Below, one piece after another: positions 52,230 through 63,245 of a stretch of 64,000 nucleotides of DNA; position 1 is the first letter of the stretch; every line of letters starts with the position of its first letter. A model generated the notes under the pieces. The model worked only from the letters and a program-made list of their open reading frames with translations. It had not been told where the DNA came from and searched no databases. This DNA comes from Hypericum androsaemum (Eukaryota > Streptophyta > Magnoliopsida > Malpighiales > Hypericaceae). The stretch spans positions 5,431,487 through 5,495,486 of the forward strand of contig OZ023181.1 in assembly GCA_963995505.1 (NCBI GenBank). Reading direction: 5' to 3'. The translations under genes and the position numbers were made by a program.

Positions 52230-53265
52230 GATACCAGCCCCGACACACTTGTTGGTATGGGAGCCATCAAATCAGAGCATCCATGGTTTCTTTATCACCA
52301 ACCCAAAGTCTACCGAGGTATCAGCGGACACGTCAATGCACGGGTGGTCGACTAAGAAGTTAGCCAACACTTGTCCTTTCACCACTCGCTGAAGCACGAA
52401 TGTCAAGTTGAATTCCACCAACGCCAATGCCCACTTGCCAAGTCTTCCTCTCATGATGGGTCCGGCGAGCAAGTGCTTGATGACATCAGTCTGGGCAACC
52501 ACCTTCACCTCCGTGGGTAAGAGGTAGTACCTTAACTTTCTATAAGCAAAGAAGAGACAAAGGCACAACTTCTCAATGGATGAATACCTCATCTCCGCTC
52601 CTAAGAGGGACTGGCTCAAGTAGTAGACAGCCTACTCCCTTCCTTCGTCATTCTCCTGAGCAAGTAGGCAACCAATCGAGTCTTGGGTGGCCGATATGTA
52701 AAGTAATAAGGGACGGTTCGGGGCTGGCGGAGTGACAACGGGAGGTGAGGATAAATACTCCTTAAGCTCATCAAAGGCTTGCTGGTGCTTTCCCTCCCAT
52801 TGGAATTCACCTCCCTTTAGTCTGAGCAAGTTGGCAAATGATCGTGTTCGACCAGCCGTGTTGGATATAAACTGGCACAAGAAATTTACTTGGCCGAGAA
52901 AATGTTGCAACTGCTTCTTATTTTGAGGAGGTTGGGCCTGTTAGACTGCCTTGATCTTATTCTCATCGATCTCGATGCCCCGCTTGTGAACAAGGAAACC
53001 CAAGAAGTTCCCCGCAGAGACTCTGAATGCGCACTTCAATGGGTTCATACGAAAAGCCGATTATATAGAGTGGCTATCCAACATTGGATAGCCACTCTAC
53101 ATAATCGGCTTTTCGTATGAAGCCCGCATCTAAGAGTCTATCTATCTCTAGTTTAACTTTCTCTACTACTTCCGGCATCATCCTCCTCATCGGCTGCTTA
53201 TAAGGCAAAAAACCTGGTCTTATAGGGAGTCGATGCTCTATAAGGGATCTGTCCAGGCCTGGCAT
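52230..53265 (-). pseudogene. Reverse transcriptase (core deleted) and first RNase H of the gypsy element
   Basis: The amino part reads HRLPIRPGFLPYKQPMRRMM, then LEIDRLLDAGFIRKADYVEW, the start of gypsy reverse transcriptase. The next recognisable part is the connection region (LGFLVHKRGIEIDENKI, QHFLGQVNFLCQFI) and RNase H (VTPPAPNRPLLLYISATQDS, LSQSLLGAEMRYSSIEKLCL). The catalytic YMDD-type core between them is gone, replaced by a palindrome at 53045-53120. In-frame stops occur at 52632-52634 and 52272-52274. Not functional. Confidence 0.88.
53045..53120. repeat. Near-perfect palindrome at the reverse transcriptase deletion
   Basis: Two 37-nt arms (53045-53081 and 53084-53120) are reverse complements with one mismatch and a 2-nt spacer. 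The right arm is the normal coding sequence for FIRKADYVEWLSN on the minus strand, and the left arm is its inverted copy. Confidence 0.95.
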
Positions 53266-53382
53266 CTCATCGTAGTCCCAAGCGAATCAATCTTGGAATT
53301 CTGTTAGTAGCTCCACCAGGTCCTTCTCAAAGTCTTCGGGAAGCTGCTCACTGATGAACACGGGCCGGCCTCCTTTCTCTGA

Positions 53383-54394
53383 TTACAAGATTATCTCCTT
53401 CAATGGATCCTCCACATCCACTTTGGTATCGTCGAGCTTAGTTGGCATCGGGTGAAGATCGCTCATCCTTAGTAGTTCTACGGGGTCTTGGCTGTCGTCC
53501 TCAAAGACGTACTCGGTCGTTTCATATTGTGAGAAGGCGTAGACCTCCATCCGCCTTGCCATCTCTTTAACAGTTGTATTACTCCTGAAAGGCAAGCCTA
53601 AGCAGTTGCCCCCCGAGTACGGCTGTGATCGATCGTTGGGTAGAAAGGACCTCATTTTTGACCGAACACGCGATCCCAGCAACACAGCCATCTTTATTGC
53701 TCCATGTTATAGACGTCGGCACCATGGAGCCATCATAAAAGGCCTCTTCCACATGATTGCGACTCAAGGCAAAGGGATTGGTGTCAACAGCCACCAACTC
53801 TACCTTTCCATCCGGCTTCTATTGGATAAGGAACTGATGAAGGGCAGACGGGATGACTTGAGCTGAGTGAATCCAATCTCGCCCCAACAGACAGTTGTAG
53901 GAAGTCTTTGCGTCTATGAGCATTCCGAGTGGTCATGTGCTCTTTCCACCAAAGTCTATCATGACCATGTCAGTCGGGATCAATTGCTCCCTCTCCTTGT
54001 TCAGCTTTCGCAGTCGTGATTGGGGAATGATGTTGACGGTAGCCCCATTGTCCATGAGAATCCTCCCCACCAGCTTCCCAAAGATGTGAGCCGTGATGTA
54101 TAACGGTTTGAGATGCCTACACATATTGGTGGTGGGCTTTGCCATAGTGATGTTATTGCTGAAGTCTTCAATTATGGGCACAGCCATGGACTTCTCTCCG
54201 ATCTTATACTCCTCGAGATCTCCTTCAATCATGTTCCCTTCCAGGTAACTGAGCTGGTTCTTCTTCAGGCCGTAAACGGCCGGGAGGGTGAAGACCATAT
54301 TGACCGGCAAGTCTTGGTTATCTTTATTGAAGTCATCTTCACTCGTGCTATCCTCTAGCTCTACCTTCTCGCCTGTCTCATCTTTATGAGCAAA
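53383..54394 (-). pseudogene. Protease region of the gypsy element
   Basis: Minus frame 53933-54310 contains LVGRILMDNGATVNIIPQSR, an aspartic protease active site with D-N-G-A where retroviral-type proteases have D-S/T-G-A, as common in Tat-type elements. It is followed by [19 protein letters not shown] debris and a linker in several frames (53383-53866) leading to reverse transcriptase. Stops break the reading. Confidence 0.8.
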
Positions 54395-55117
54395 TCACCT
54401 CATCTGCCAAGCCATGTACTCTCTTTCATTGCTAGGGCTTGGCGGTTCGTCATCGTCACCGTCCTTCATGAGATCATCCCCATCCCCGATAAGGTCATCC
54501 AAATCCAACAACTCTTCTTCATTAGGGTTAGAAAAACCATGTAGTCTCAATTTCTCATAGTTCCAGACCATTACGGAGGCTAGATGCATGGCCTTTTTCT
54601 CTTTGGGAGGGTCACTGACCCTTTTGTCTTCACTAGAGCTATAGGTGTCGTCAAGACTCAACTTCTCAAAGGATCTGAACTTTGCCACTCCAGCGTCTAG
54701 GTCGACTATAACTTCTTTGTGTGGATTGGTTCGCCCCTCTCGTGAGGAGTTATCTCTGGGATGGACGTCAAACTTTGCCTTTGGTACCCATACCTTTTTT
54801 AGTTCTCGTTCTCCCCCGAAGTCGATGTGCCTCTTCGCCTTGATGAGTGTTGCTGACATCTTTGATTTGCTAAACTCCTTCATCCGTGCCTTCCCCTTGT
54901 CGGATCTCGATGTCGGTAGCTTCAGTTTATTACAAGAGTCTTTCATGGGCGTCTGGTCCTTGTCATCGAACTCCCTCATTGGTGCTTTCCCTTTGTCGGG
55001 CCTTGGGGCATCGATCTCCATAGACTGGCTTTGTCTAGAAGCCGAGCGGCGTGGTACCTTTGGAAGAGCTAGGAGAGCTTCTTGCTCCTTGAGTCGAGCC
55101 TTGTGTTTGGCTAGCAT
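54395..55117 (-). CDS. Charged linker between gag and protease of the gypsy element
   Basis: 240 open codons rich in Lys, Asp and Glu, with an internal duplication: PDKGKAPMREFDDKDQTPMK and SDKGKARMKEFSKSK. It ends in an acidic stretch (DLDDLIGDGDDLMKDGDDDE). No enzymatic motif. It is part of the gag-pol polyprotein, and no independent role can be assigned. Confidence 0.6.
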   Translation of the reverse strand: MLAKHKARLKEQEALLALPKVPRRSASRQSQSMEIDAPRPDKGKAPMREFDDKDQTPMKDSCNKLKLPTSRSDKGKARMKEFSKSKMSATLIKAKRHIDFGGERELKKVWVPKAKFDVHPRDNSSREGRTNPHKEVIVDLDAGVAKFRSFEKLSLDDTYSSSEDKRVSDPPKEKKAMHLASVMVWNYEKLRLHGFSNPNEEELLDLDDLIGDGDDLMKDGDDDEPPSPSNEREYMAWQMR

Positions 55118-55306
55118 CCTCTCGAGATCCCGAGTAACTTGCTTCTCAACCTAGACCTTCCATTCGAGGCGACGCCTTTGAGTATGAGTCAGGGCTTCGG
55201 GTGTAAGTGGCCTCGATGCGCGCCTCTTCTCTCCTAATCGGTGGAACACACCTCCTTGAGGATCAAGACTGTCCCGGAGATCTACCTTGATGTGAGGGTG
55301 GCGATG

Positions 55307-58126
55307 CTATCCACTTTTTCCTCCGCGTCTTTCCCTCAGGTCTCTCGGGCATTTTTGCCTTTCAGGTCTCTCTTCCAGGTCTCTTAGAAGATCTCGCCCT
55401 TCGAGCGTGTCCTTGAGTTCCTGCAAGAGTTGTTGTGCCCTGAATTGCCTCATGGACTCACTTGGTAACTCCAGGCTTTCTTTCTGTCCATGTCCCAAGA
55501 GTCTCTCCCTCGGGTCCCAGGGAAATTCTTGTCGTCTATGCCCCCCGAGTCTGTCCTTTAGGTCTCGAGAGGGTTCTTATCGTCCATGTCTTTTAAGGTT
55601 CTCCCTCAAGTCTTGGGGAGGCTCTTGGCATTCTTATGCACCAAGCTTCTCCCTCAGATCTCGGAGAGGCTCTTGGCGTCTATGCCCCCTGAGTTTCTCT
55701 CTCAGGTCTCGGGAAGGCTCTCGGCGTCTGTGCCCCCTGAGTGTCTCTCTGAGGTCTCGGGAAGGCTCTTGGCATTCGTGGCCCCCGAGTTTCTCTCTCA
55801 GGTCTTTGGGGGGTTGTCGGCATGCATGCTTGGGGTCTTCCTCTTCCTTTCGATCCCTTGCCAGACTTACCATGTTGATGGGTACAGTGAAGGGTACCGA
55901 GGGCTGGTCTTTAGGAAACCTCAGGCGCCCGTCCTTGATCGCTTGTTGCACTTGGTTGTGAAACACCACACAATTGGTAGTATTGTGTGATTTGCTCGCA
56001 TGCCACTTGCAATACTTCGTCCCCTTGAGCTCCTTCTCGTCGAGGATTTTGTGACCAGGAGATAGCACGATCTGATCGTTCTTGAGGAAGTTGTCAAAAA
56101 TCTCGTCGACCTTCGTGACGTCGAACGAGTACTCTCGGCCTACTTTGTTGAGGCCTTTGCTTTGTTGAGGTGAGTTCTCAGGACGGGTGAACTCGTTCGG
56201 GACCATCATCGTCTTGTGGATCAGGCTCTCACACTCATATGGCTTTCCCTTCTTGAGCTCGGCCACCATCTCCTCCATTGTCTGTCCTTCCTCCAGACCC
56301 CATTTATCACCAAGTTGGTCAATCTCAAGCGTAGGGTCATAGCGATGATAGGTACCTTTTGAGGAGGAGGCCCTTCTATCCTTCTCGTGGATTAATTATT
56401 GTGCCATAGCGGCCTTTTGTGCCAGCTCGGAGAGGTCCCGGAACCTCCTAACTCTGAGTTTCTTCCAAAGGTAGAAAGTGAGACCCTGCACGACCAAAGC
56501 GGCTAGGTCGAACTCTGACAAGTTGGTTGGGCATTTGTTCTTCGCCTTCCGAAAGTAGATTATGAACTTTTCCACGGACTCGTCTTTGAGCTATTGCATA
56601 TGAGCGAAGTCTGATATGGTTATGGTTGGCTCTGCCTTGTAGAATTGGTCATGAAACTTCTGTTCCATGTCAGACCAATTCTGCACCGAACCCGATGGCA
56701 GGCTAATATACTAAGCGAAGGCTGTCTTGGTCAGAGTCATAGGGAACTGGCGCAGAAGCCATGATCCTTGGTTTGAGGTCTCTCCGCATTGAATGACGAA
56801 GCAAGCGATGTGCTCCACCGTCGACTAGTTCTCCTCGCCCAAAAACTTGGTGAACTCTGGGACTCGATATCCCTGTGGATAGTGGACTTGATCAACGGCC
56901 ACCGGGTAAGGCTTAACAAACCTTAGGTGCGGGGTGTTCCTTGGTTCGAACCCTATGTTCCTAAGCATCTCGGCCAATCCCTCCCTCTGGTAGACCTCTG
57001 GGTCGAAGTTGGGTAACAGTCGCTCCTCGAAAGGTTGTCGCTGGTTCAACTCTTCTTCTTCGGGTTGAGGTTGTCGCCAGTTTGGCCTTGCTTGAGTTCT
57101 ATCATAGGTTAGCTGCCGAACGATGGAGTTGTAGATGCCCTCCTCATCCAGCTCGGTTCACCTTGGTCGAGCGATCGTAGTGACCGGGGTGAAGTTTGGA
57201 ACTGCTGGCTCATATAGGGCATTTGTCTGGATGCTCCCTCTCTCGAAGGAACCTTGTTCAGCATCAGCCTTAGATGGGCATGACCTCTCTTGAGCGTCAA
57301 GTGATTGGGTGTACCCCGTTCCCATATCATCTGTCCCTTGGGTCCTCTTACTTAAGGATGCTTGGAACGGCAAGTACATAGGCGTCCCCGCTGGTGGCTT
57401 TTGGCTGAGTACGTAAGATGTTTTCGGTGCCTTTTCGAATGACACAGTGCCGACCTTGGGGTGATCGAACGATGTGGACACACCCTTCGCTTTGACTTGA
57501 GCCTCCAATGCCTTAGAAGTTTCATTCACTATAGCGGGCCTCACGGCCTGGGTGAAGTAGTCCACGGTGTGTTGGTTGGTCTCTATAGCCGCTCTTTGGA
57601 TTGATCCGTCTACGTAGTTACGGACTCCTTGGAACTGGCTGGAGATCTGGCTAGAGAGCTACTTGTAGGACTCCTCGGTTTGTCGTGTCATACTCGAGAT
57701 CTCCTCAGCACGCTTGACGACCTCTTCAAAGTCCTGTTACAATCCTTCGTTATTCCTCTCCATGTTAGAGCATCTATCCTTGATATCCTTGATCGACCTG
57801 GACATGGTCCTAAGCGTCTTGACCACTGAGGTAAGTTTGTCAGCTAGCCCTATAAGCGAGGCCGAGTCGGCGGTACCTGACTCCTTGAGGGGAGCCAAGT
57901 TGGTATTGTTCCTCCTGATACCCGTTTGGACAATAGGGAGAGCCGGCTCCTTGTTGCGAGTCGAGTTGATGGAGTTCTTCCCGGCATTTTGCTGAGAAGG
58001 TGGTAGTGGTGCTGCCTCCTTGCCGGAAGCAGCATCGGATGGATTCCTACCAATGAGTTGTTGGGAAGAGGGTGGTGCCGCATCCTTGGGGTTGGAGTTG
58101 GCTTGAACAGCATGATTTTTGGTCAT
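55307..58126 (-). pseudogene. gag of the gypsy element
   Basis: ATG near 58126 opens MTKNHAVQANSNPKDAAPPS. After stops and frame changes the capsid-like retrotransposon-gag region appears at about 56590-56720 (LPSGSVQNWSDMEQKFHDQF, LKDESVEKFIIYFRKAKNKC). Then comes KGTKYCKWHASKSHNTTNCV, a zinc-finger-like CxxH...HxxxxxC pattern typical of Tat gag. The carboxy part is an Arg-rich tandem repeat. Several in-frame stops (for example near 57735, 56820, 56395) inactivate it. Confidence 0.85.
55490..55850 (-). repeat. 48-bp tandem repeat at the gag carboxy end
   Basis: At least four in-frame units of 48 bp (16 residues) read RDLREKLRGHRRQEP with variants between 55634 and 55840. More degenerate units extend left to about 55490. 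Confidence 0.85.
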
Positions 58127-58164
58127 CTTGACTGAACAAAGCTAGACCGCCTTCTCAGATGCCC

Positions 58165-58195
58165 TCCTTAGTCCCACCGAGCGTGCCAAAAATAA
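58165..58195 (-). other. Primer-binding site of the gypsy element
   Basis: Minus strand TTATTTTTGGCACGCTCGGT follows the LTR end. 'TTTGGCACGC.CGGTGGGAC' is the form known from plant Tat-lineage elements as I remember it. Confidence 0.7.
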
Positions 58196-59304
58196 TGTTG
58201 CAGAGAAAGTGGCTACATGAACGTCAAGACTACCCGAGATGGATCCGGAGTGGTCATCCCAAGGTCGGCTTAACGGAGAGGGTGAAAAAAGAGTGAACCT
58301 TAGATGTTCAATCTAAGGGAGAGCGAGAAAAAAGAGTGTTGGTGATGAGATAAGTAACAATAGTTGTTGTTTGATGTGTTGGTGATGATCGTCTTCCTTG
58401 TCTGAGCCCCCCTTATATAGAGTGTCTTGACCTAACCTCCGCGCCTTCAAAATAGGAAATTCTAAACTTCCTCCAAGATCTTCGGCTCCAAGTCTCAATC
58501 CCGAGATATCTGCTTCAAGTTATTTGTTCCTAATATGACGGGATCCTCCCAGCTCAGTACAAGCCGTCTTCCTTAAGTGAGCAGATCCCGTCCTCGAATA
58601 GGAAGCTTTAAAATGTGACGACCAAGCAATCGTGACCTACATAGGAACTTACCAAGTCTTGCCAAATATTGAGAATCTCGGCTCAAGTTAGAAAAATATA
58701 GATCGACTTGACCTTCTCGAATCTCCCACGCAAAATCTCGTCTGAAGTCCGTCATCGCCCAAGATGGACATCTCGCCAGGCCCAAAGTGAATCCCAAAAT
58801 GGGCTCAAGCTGATGGCCTCCCCAACCAAAGTGGACCTATTTCCGGAATCGCCTTCCCACCTTCACAGATAAGGTGGTCCCTACCACCTCCATTCTCAGT
58901 CAAGCGGCCCAATGGGTCACAAGAGCCCAAAGCAACGCACGTCGGGAGGCTTCCCGCCATAATAGGCCAAATGGGCTTCTTGTGAACCGAGCCTTCCCGC
59001 CTTCGAACCCGAAATCATCTTCCTGCCTAGGCCTCTAGAACGGGATCATCAAGCCCGTAAGCGGGATCGTCAAGCCCGTAAGCGGGATCCTCCCGCCTTA
59101 AACGGGCTCCAGCCCGATGGCGGGATCCTCCTGCATTTGTAGCCTCTTGCCTTCGGCCTCCCACCTTTGGCTTTCAACCTTAGGCTTCTCGCTCGGCCTC
59201 TCGCTCGGCCTCTCACTAAGCCTCTCGCTATCATCCTCTCGCCGTAGGCTTCTCGCTCGGCCTCTTGCTATCAGCCTCTAACTTTGCCTCTCGCCGCAGG
59301 CTTC
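58196..59304 (-). repeat. 5' LTR of the gypsy element (cut by copia 3)
   Basis: Matches 44424 to about 45530 closely and then stops at the copia insertion. A short local duplication (AAGCCCGTAAGCGGGATC, twice near 59050-59090) is not in the other LTR. Confidence 0.88.
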
Positions 59305-59782
59305 TGTAAAAACAGGTTTGGATCTTTGTTTGGTAGAAATTCTTACTTGTATTAAATGAAATCAACTAACTACTTGCATAGAATAGCAAAGAGGTATTTA
59401 TACAAGGGAACTAGGAAAGAGAAAAAACATGTTCAAACCTGCAGATTATAGCCGTTGGACTCTAACGACTATAATCCAGATTTGACCCCAGAATTGATAG
59501 ATGTACTAGACACCATTTCCAAGGACTAAAAAAGGAAGAATAAAGAACCACTAGTCTAAATCATGATGATCAACATGATCATCATGATTTGTTCTTCTCT
59601 TTGACAACAGACATCAAGTGCAGCAGAGTAGAAAGTACCCGGATGCCATAAAGTGCTCCTAGCTAGTTCATCTTAGAAAGATCTTCAAGCTTGAATTAAG
59701 AACATCATAACACCAGAGAACAACCTACCGCAGCACCTGCAATACATAAGACAATAGGAATTAGTGACCTAATAATTCAACA
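59305..59782 (-). repeat. 3' LTR of copia 3
   Basis: 478 bp, plus-strand TGTAAAAACAGG to AATTCAACA. In element orientation it is preceded by the purine tract CTTGAGGGGGAG (59783-59794). Confidence 0.88.
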
Positions 59783-59796
59783 CTCCCCCTCAAGTT

Positions 59797-61315
59797 AGGC
59801 TTGTAAAGATTAAACAAACCTAACTTGCTAGAGAGGTAGTTAAATTGATTAGATGACAGATCCTTAGTAAAAATATCAGCAGTCTGTTCAAAACTGCAGA
59901 GATAAGGAGTAGCAATGTCTTTGCTTTGGACTTTTTCTCTGATAAAGTGACAATCCATTTCGATATGCTTAGTCCTTTCATGAAACACATGATTAACATC
60001 AATATAAATAGCAGATTGGTTGTCACAATGCATGATCATAGGGCCAGGTTGCTCAAAGCCTAAGGATTCAACCAATTGCCTAAGCCAAATTAGTTCACCG
60101 GCAGTTAGAGCCATAGCCCTATACTCAGCTTCAGCTGATGACCTAGCCACCACACTCTATTTTTTTGCTTTTCCAAGTGACTAGATGACCTCCAACATAA
60201 GTGCAAAAACCACTAATGGACCTTCTATCATATTTAGCCCCAGCCCAGCTAGCATCAGAATAGGCAGTGATGTTCATATGGCTCTCTTTTCTCATTAGCA
60301 GACCTTGACCTGGACTGGTTTTTAGGTATTAAAGAATCCTATTAGCAATGGCTTGGTGACTGGTCCTAGGGCTATGCATAGCTTAACTAATTAAGCTGAC
60401 AGCAAAGGAAATTTCAGGCCGAGTTATGGTTAAGTAGATTAACTTACTAACAAGTCTTTGAAACCTTCCAATGTTGCTCATAGACTGACCTTCAAGGTTA
60501 GAAAAAATAGTTCCACATTCAAGTGGAGTGTTCATAGGCTTGCAATCAGATTTCAGAGTTTCTTTTAGCAAGTCTAGGACATACTTTCTTTGACATAAGT
60601 GAATACCTTTATCAGAATATGCAAACTCAATGCCAAGAAAGTATTTCAGTTTGCCCAAATCTTTAATATCAAACTTGCATTTCAGAGCTTGTTTCAGTTT
60701 AAAAATGCCTTCAAGATAGCTCCCAGTTATAATCAAATCATCAACATACATGCACACCACAATGATACCTTTTACAGATTTAAGCACAAACATGGTATAA
60801 TCAACAGGGCTTTTATGAAAACCAAGACTAATCAACTCTTTACTCAATTTATGGTACCAAGCTCTAGGGGACTGCTTTAAACCATAAATAGCTTTCTTTA
60901 GTTTACACACTTTATTAGAGTTATGCATGGGGTGACCTTCAGGAACACTCATATAGATTTCCTCCTCAAGATCTCCTTGAAGAAATGCATTTTTAACATC
61001 CATTTGTTGCAGAGGCCAGTCAAAATTGACAGGAGCAGAAATAATGACTCTAATAGTATTTATTTTAGCAACAGGGGCAAAAGTTTCAGTGTAGTCTATC
61101 CCAGGAATTTGAGTGAAACCCCTAGCAATAAGCCTAGCTTTATGCCTTTCTATAGAGCCATCATTTTTGTACTTAATCTTGAACAACCACCTACAACTAA
61201 CAATATTTTTATTAGGAGGTAGATTAGTTAAAATCCAGTTGTTATTTTTCTCAATAGCAGTTAACTCTTCATGCATTGCTTTTTGCCAAACTTTGGAATT
61301 TACATGCATCATCAT
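59797..61315 (-). pseudogene. Reverse transcriptase and RNase H of copia 3
   Basis: The main frame (60383-61315, 310 codons) has KARLIARGFTQIPGIDYTET, LQQMDVKNAFLQGDLEEEIY, YGLKQSPRAWYHKL and YVDDLIITG, all intact. RNase H (ARSSAEAEYRAMALTAGELI, CDNQSAI, ERTKHIEMDCHFIREK) is in a separate stretch after a stop at 60383-60385 and a small frameshift near 60155. A frame through 60170-60300 (YSDASWAGAKYDRRS) links them. Likely recently inactivated. Confidence 0.9.
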
Positions 61316-61891
61316 AGTTCGTAGGCTCAGAATTGGTCTCTAAGCTACTCAAAAAACTTGAATGATTGCTTGAAATAGCAGAGTAATCAACATGCTTATC
61401 TATAGGATATAGGCTTACTTGATGAGTTCTGTGATCTTCCTGAGCAGAGGCAGATTTCCATTTGTTGGGCCTCTAAGATCTTCTTAAAGGTGGTCCTGGA
61501 GGTGTTCTGGTTTCCATCTGCTTCTCAGGGAGTCTTGTATCTTCTGGGACTGCTTTTGGTCTTCTCTGATATACCAAAGGTAAGTCAGGATATGATTCTT
61601 TTGACCTGCAAGAGTTATCAGAAGATTTGCCTTGTCTTCATGTTCTCCTTCTGCTATAGATTTCTCACCTGCATTGTTAGTGTCTCTATGCTACTCTTGA
61701 TCAAGATAGATGTCTTGATAGGACACTCTTATCCTATGGATCTCAGCAGCTTCAATAGGGTGAGTTTCACGAGTAATCTCCCCCTGAAACTCATTATCCC
61801 AATTGTCAACCAGATTTTGCACATAATAGGGTTGATTTTCCAGAAAAGTAACATCTCTAGCGAGGTATTTCTGCTTAGTTTTAGGATTATA
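61316..61891 (-). other. Linker between integrase and reverse transcriptase of copia 3
   Basis: About 575 bp with stops in the expected frame; it encodes the variable Pro/Ser-rich link in copia polyproteins (for example ETRTPPGPPLRR on the minus strand near 61480-61515). Confidence 0.55.
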
Positions 61892-63233
61892 TCACTTGTA
61901 CTCTTTTGTGACAGAAGAATAACCTAAGAACAAGCATCTCTCAGCTTTAGGATCATGTTTGTCACATTTTAGCTTAGGAATAAGCACAAACACAACACAA
62001 CCAAACACTTTAAGATGATCAAGATTCAAAGGCCTATTCAGTAGCATTTCTAAGGGAGATTTGAAATTAAGAAGTCTGCTAGGAATTCTATTGATCAAGC
62101 AAGCAGAAGTTAGCACAGCATCAGACCAATAGCATTTAGAGACATTCATTTTGAATCTAATGGCCCTAGCAACCTCAAGTAAGTGCCTATTTTTCCTCTC
62201 GGCAACTCCATTCTGTTGAGGGGTGTAGGTGCAAGACTTCTGATGTATGATCCCCAGATCTTTTAATTGAGCAGTAAGCAGCAAATACTCTGTCCAATTG
62301 TCAGTCCTTAGGATCTTAATCTTTTTTTTCAAATTTATTTTCAATCATTTTCTGAAATTCTTCAAAAATGTTTGGGACTTCAGTTTTAGTTTTAAGTAAA
62401 TATAACCAAGTAGCCCTGGAAAATTGGTCAATAAAGGTTATGAAGTACTTAAAACCATCATAAGAGAGGGTAGGAGAAGTCCACAAATCAAAATGTATGA
62501 GAGCAAAAGGTTCATTGTATTCAGTAGAAGAGTCATTGAATACATTTCTGCAGGCCTTGGCCATTTTGCAACTAATATATTTGTTTGAAAAAGATTGAGT
62601 ACATGAGAGAAATTTGTTCAAAATAACATCAGAGGGATGACCTAATCTCTTATGCCAAGCCTCTGATTCTTCTTGTGTGTAAACACTCAAAGCAGAATTC
62701 ATCTTTCTCTGAGTGGATGCAACCAAAAACTTTTTAGTTCTCTCATCCTCTAGTAAGTAAAGAACATTGCAAACTCTTCCTTTACTAATCATGTTCCCTA
62801 TTTTCAAATCCTTAAATAGAACTTGATCAGGTTCAAAAACAACACGACAATTGTAAGATTTAGTGAGCTCACTAACTGACATTAATCTTACAGTTAGGTT
62901 TTTTTGAAATAAAACTTTGGATTTAGTTCCTAAGTTAAGAAAATCTTTATTTCCAATCCCAAGCACTGACAGTTTTGCACCATTAGCAACATAAATTTGC
63001 TGAGCAGCACAATTATTTTCAATGTCATCAAGATCAGATTCATTAAAAGTCATGTGATGGCTAGCTCCTGAATCAATAATCCAATTCTTAGCACATTTAG
63101 AATCAAGAGCAGAGTAGGTAAAGCCCGAGTTCTTACCTGCATCCTGAAAAGACTGGTAAGAGCTCTTTTCATTTTGATGATTCTGGTTAGAGCCATTGCT
63201 CATAGCAGAGTTTCTGCTAAGCTGCTGCAGCAT
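61892..63233 (-). pseudogene. Protease and integrase of copia 3
   Basis: Protease WIIDSGASHHMTF (about 63050-63090), integrase finger WHKRLGHPSD...CKMAKACR, core HFDLWTSPTLSYDGFKYFIT, FIDQFSRATWLYLL. A frameshift near 62330 separates the rest: TDNWTEYLLLTAQLKDLGII and TPQQNGVAERKNRHLLEVAR. The second catalytic region reads TDNWTEY where NGTEY-type is usual. Confidence 0.9.
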
Positions 63234-63245
63234 TTGTTGATTTTG

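Larger units (their letters stand above)
44424..59304 (-). mobile_element. Large Ty3/gypsy retrotransposon of Tat type, minus strand, interrupted by copia 3
   Basis: LTRs are at 44424-45767 and 58196 onward; the right one is cut at 59304 by the copia insertion. Minus-strand order is gag, protease, reverse transcriptase, RNase H, second RNase H, integrase, which is gypsy. The additional RNase H before integrase, the primer-binding site TTTTTGGCACGCTCGGTGGG and the opposite-strand gene after integrase fit the Tat lineage. A purine tract (GTGCGGGGGGCAT on the minus strand) precedes the 3' LTR at 45768-45780. Right flank and target duplication lie outside the window. Confidence 0.9.
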
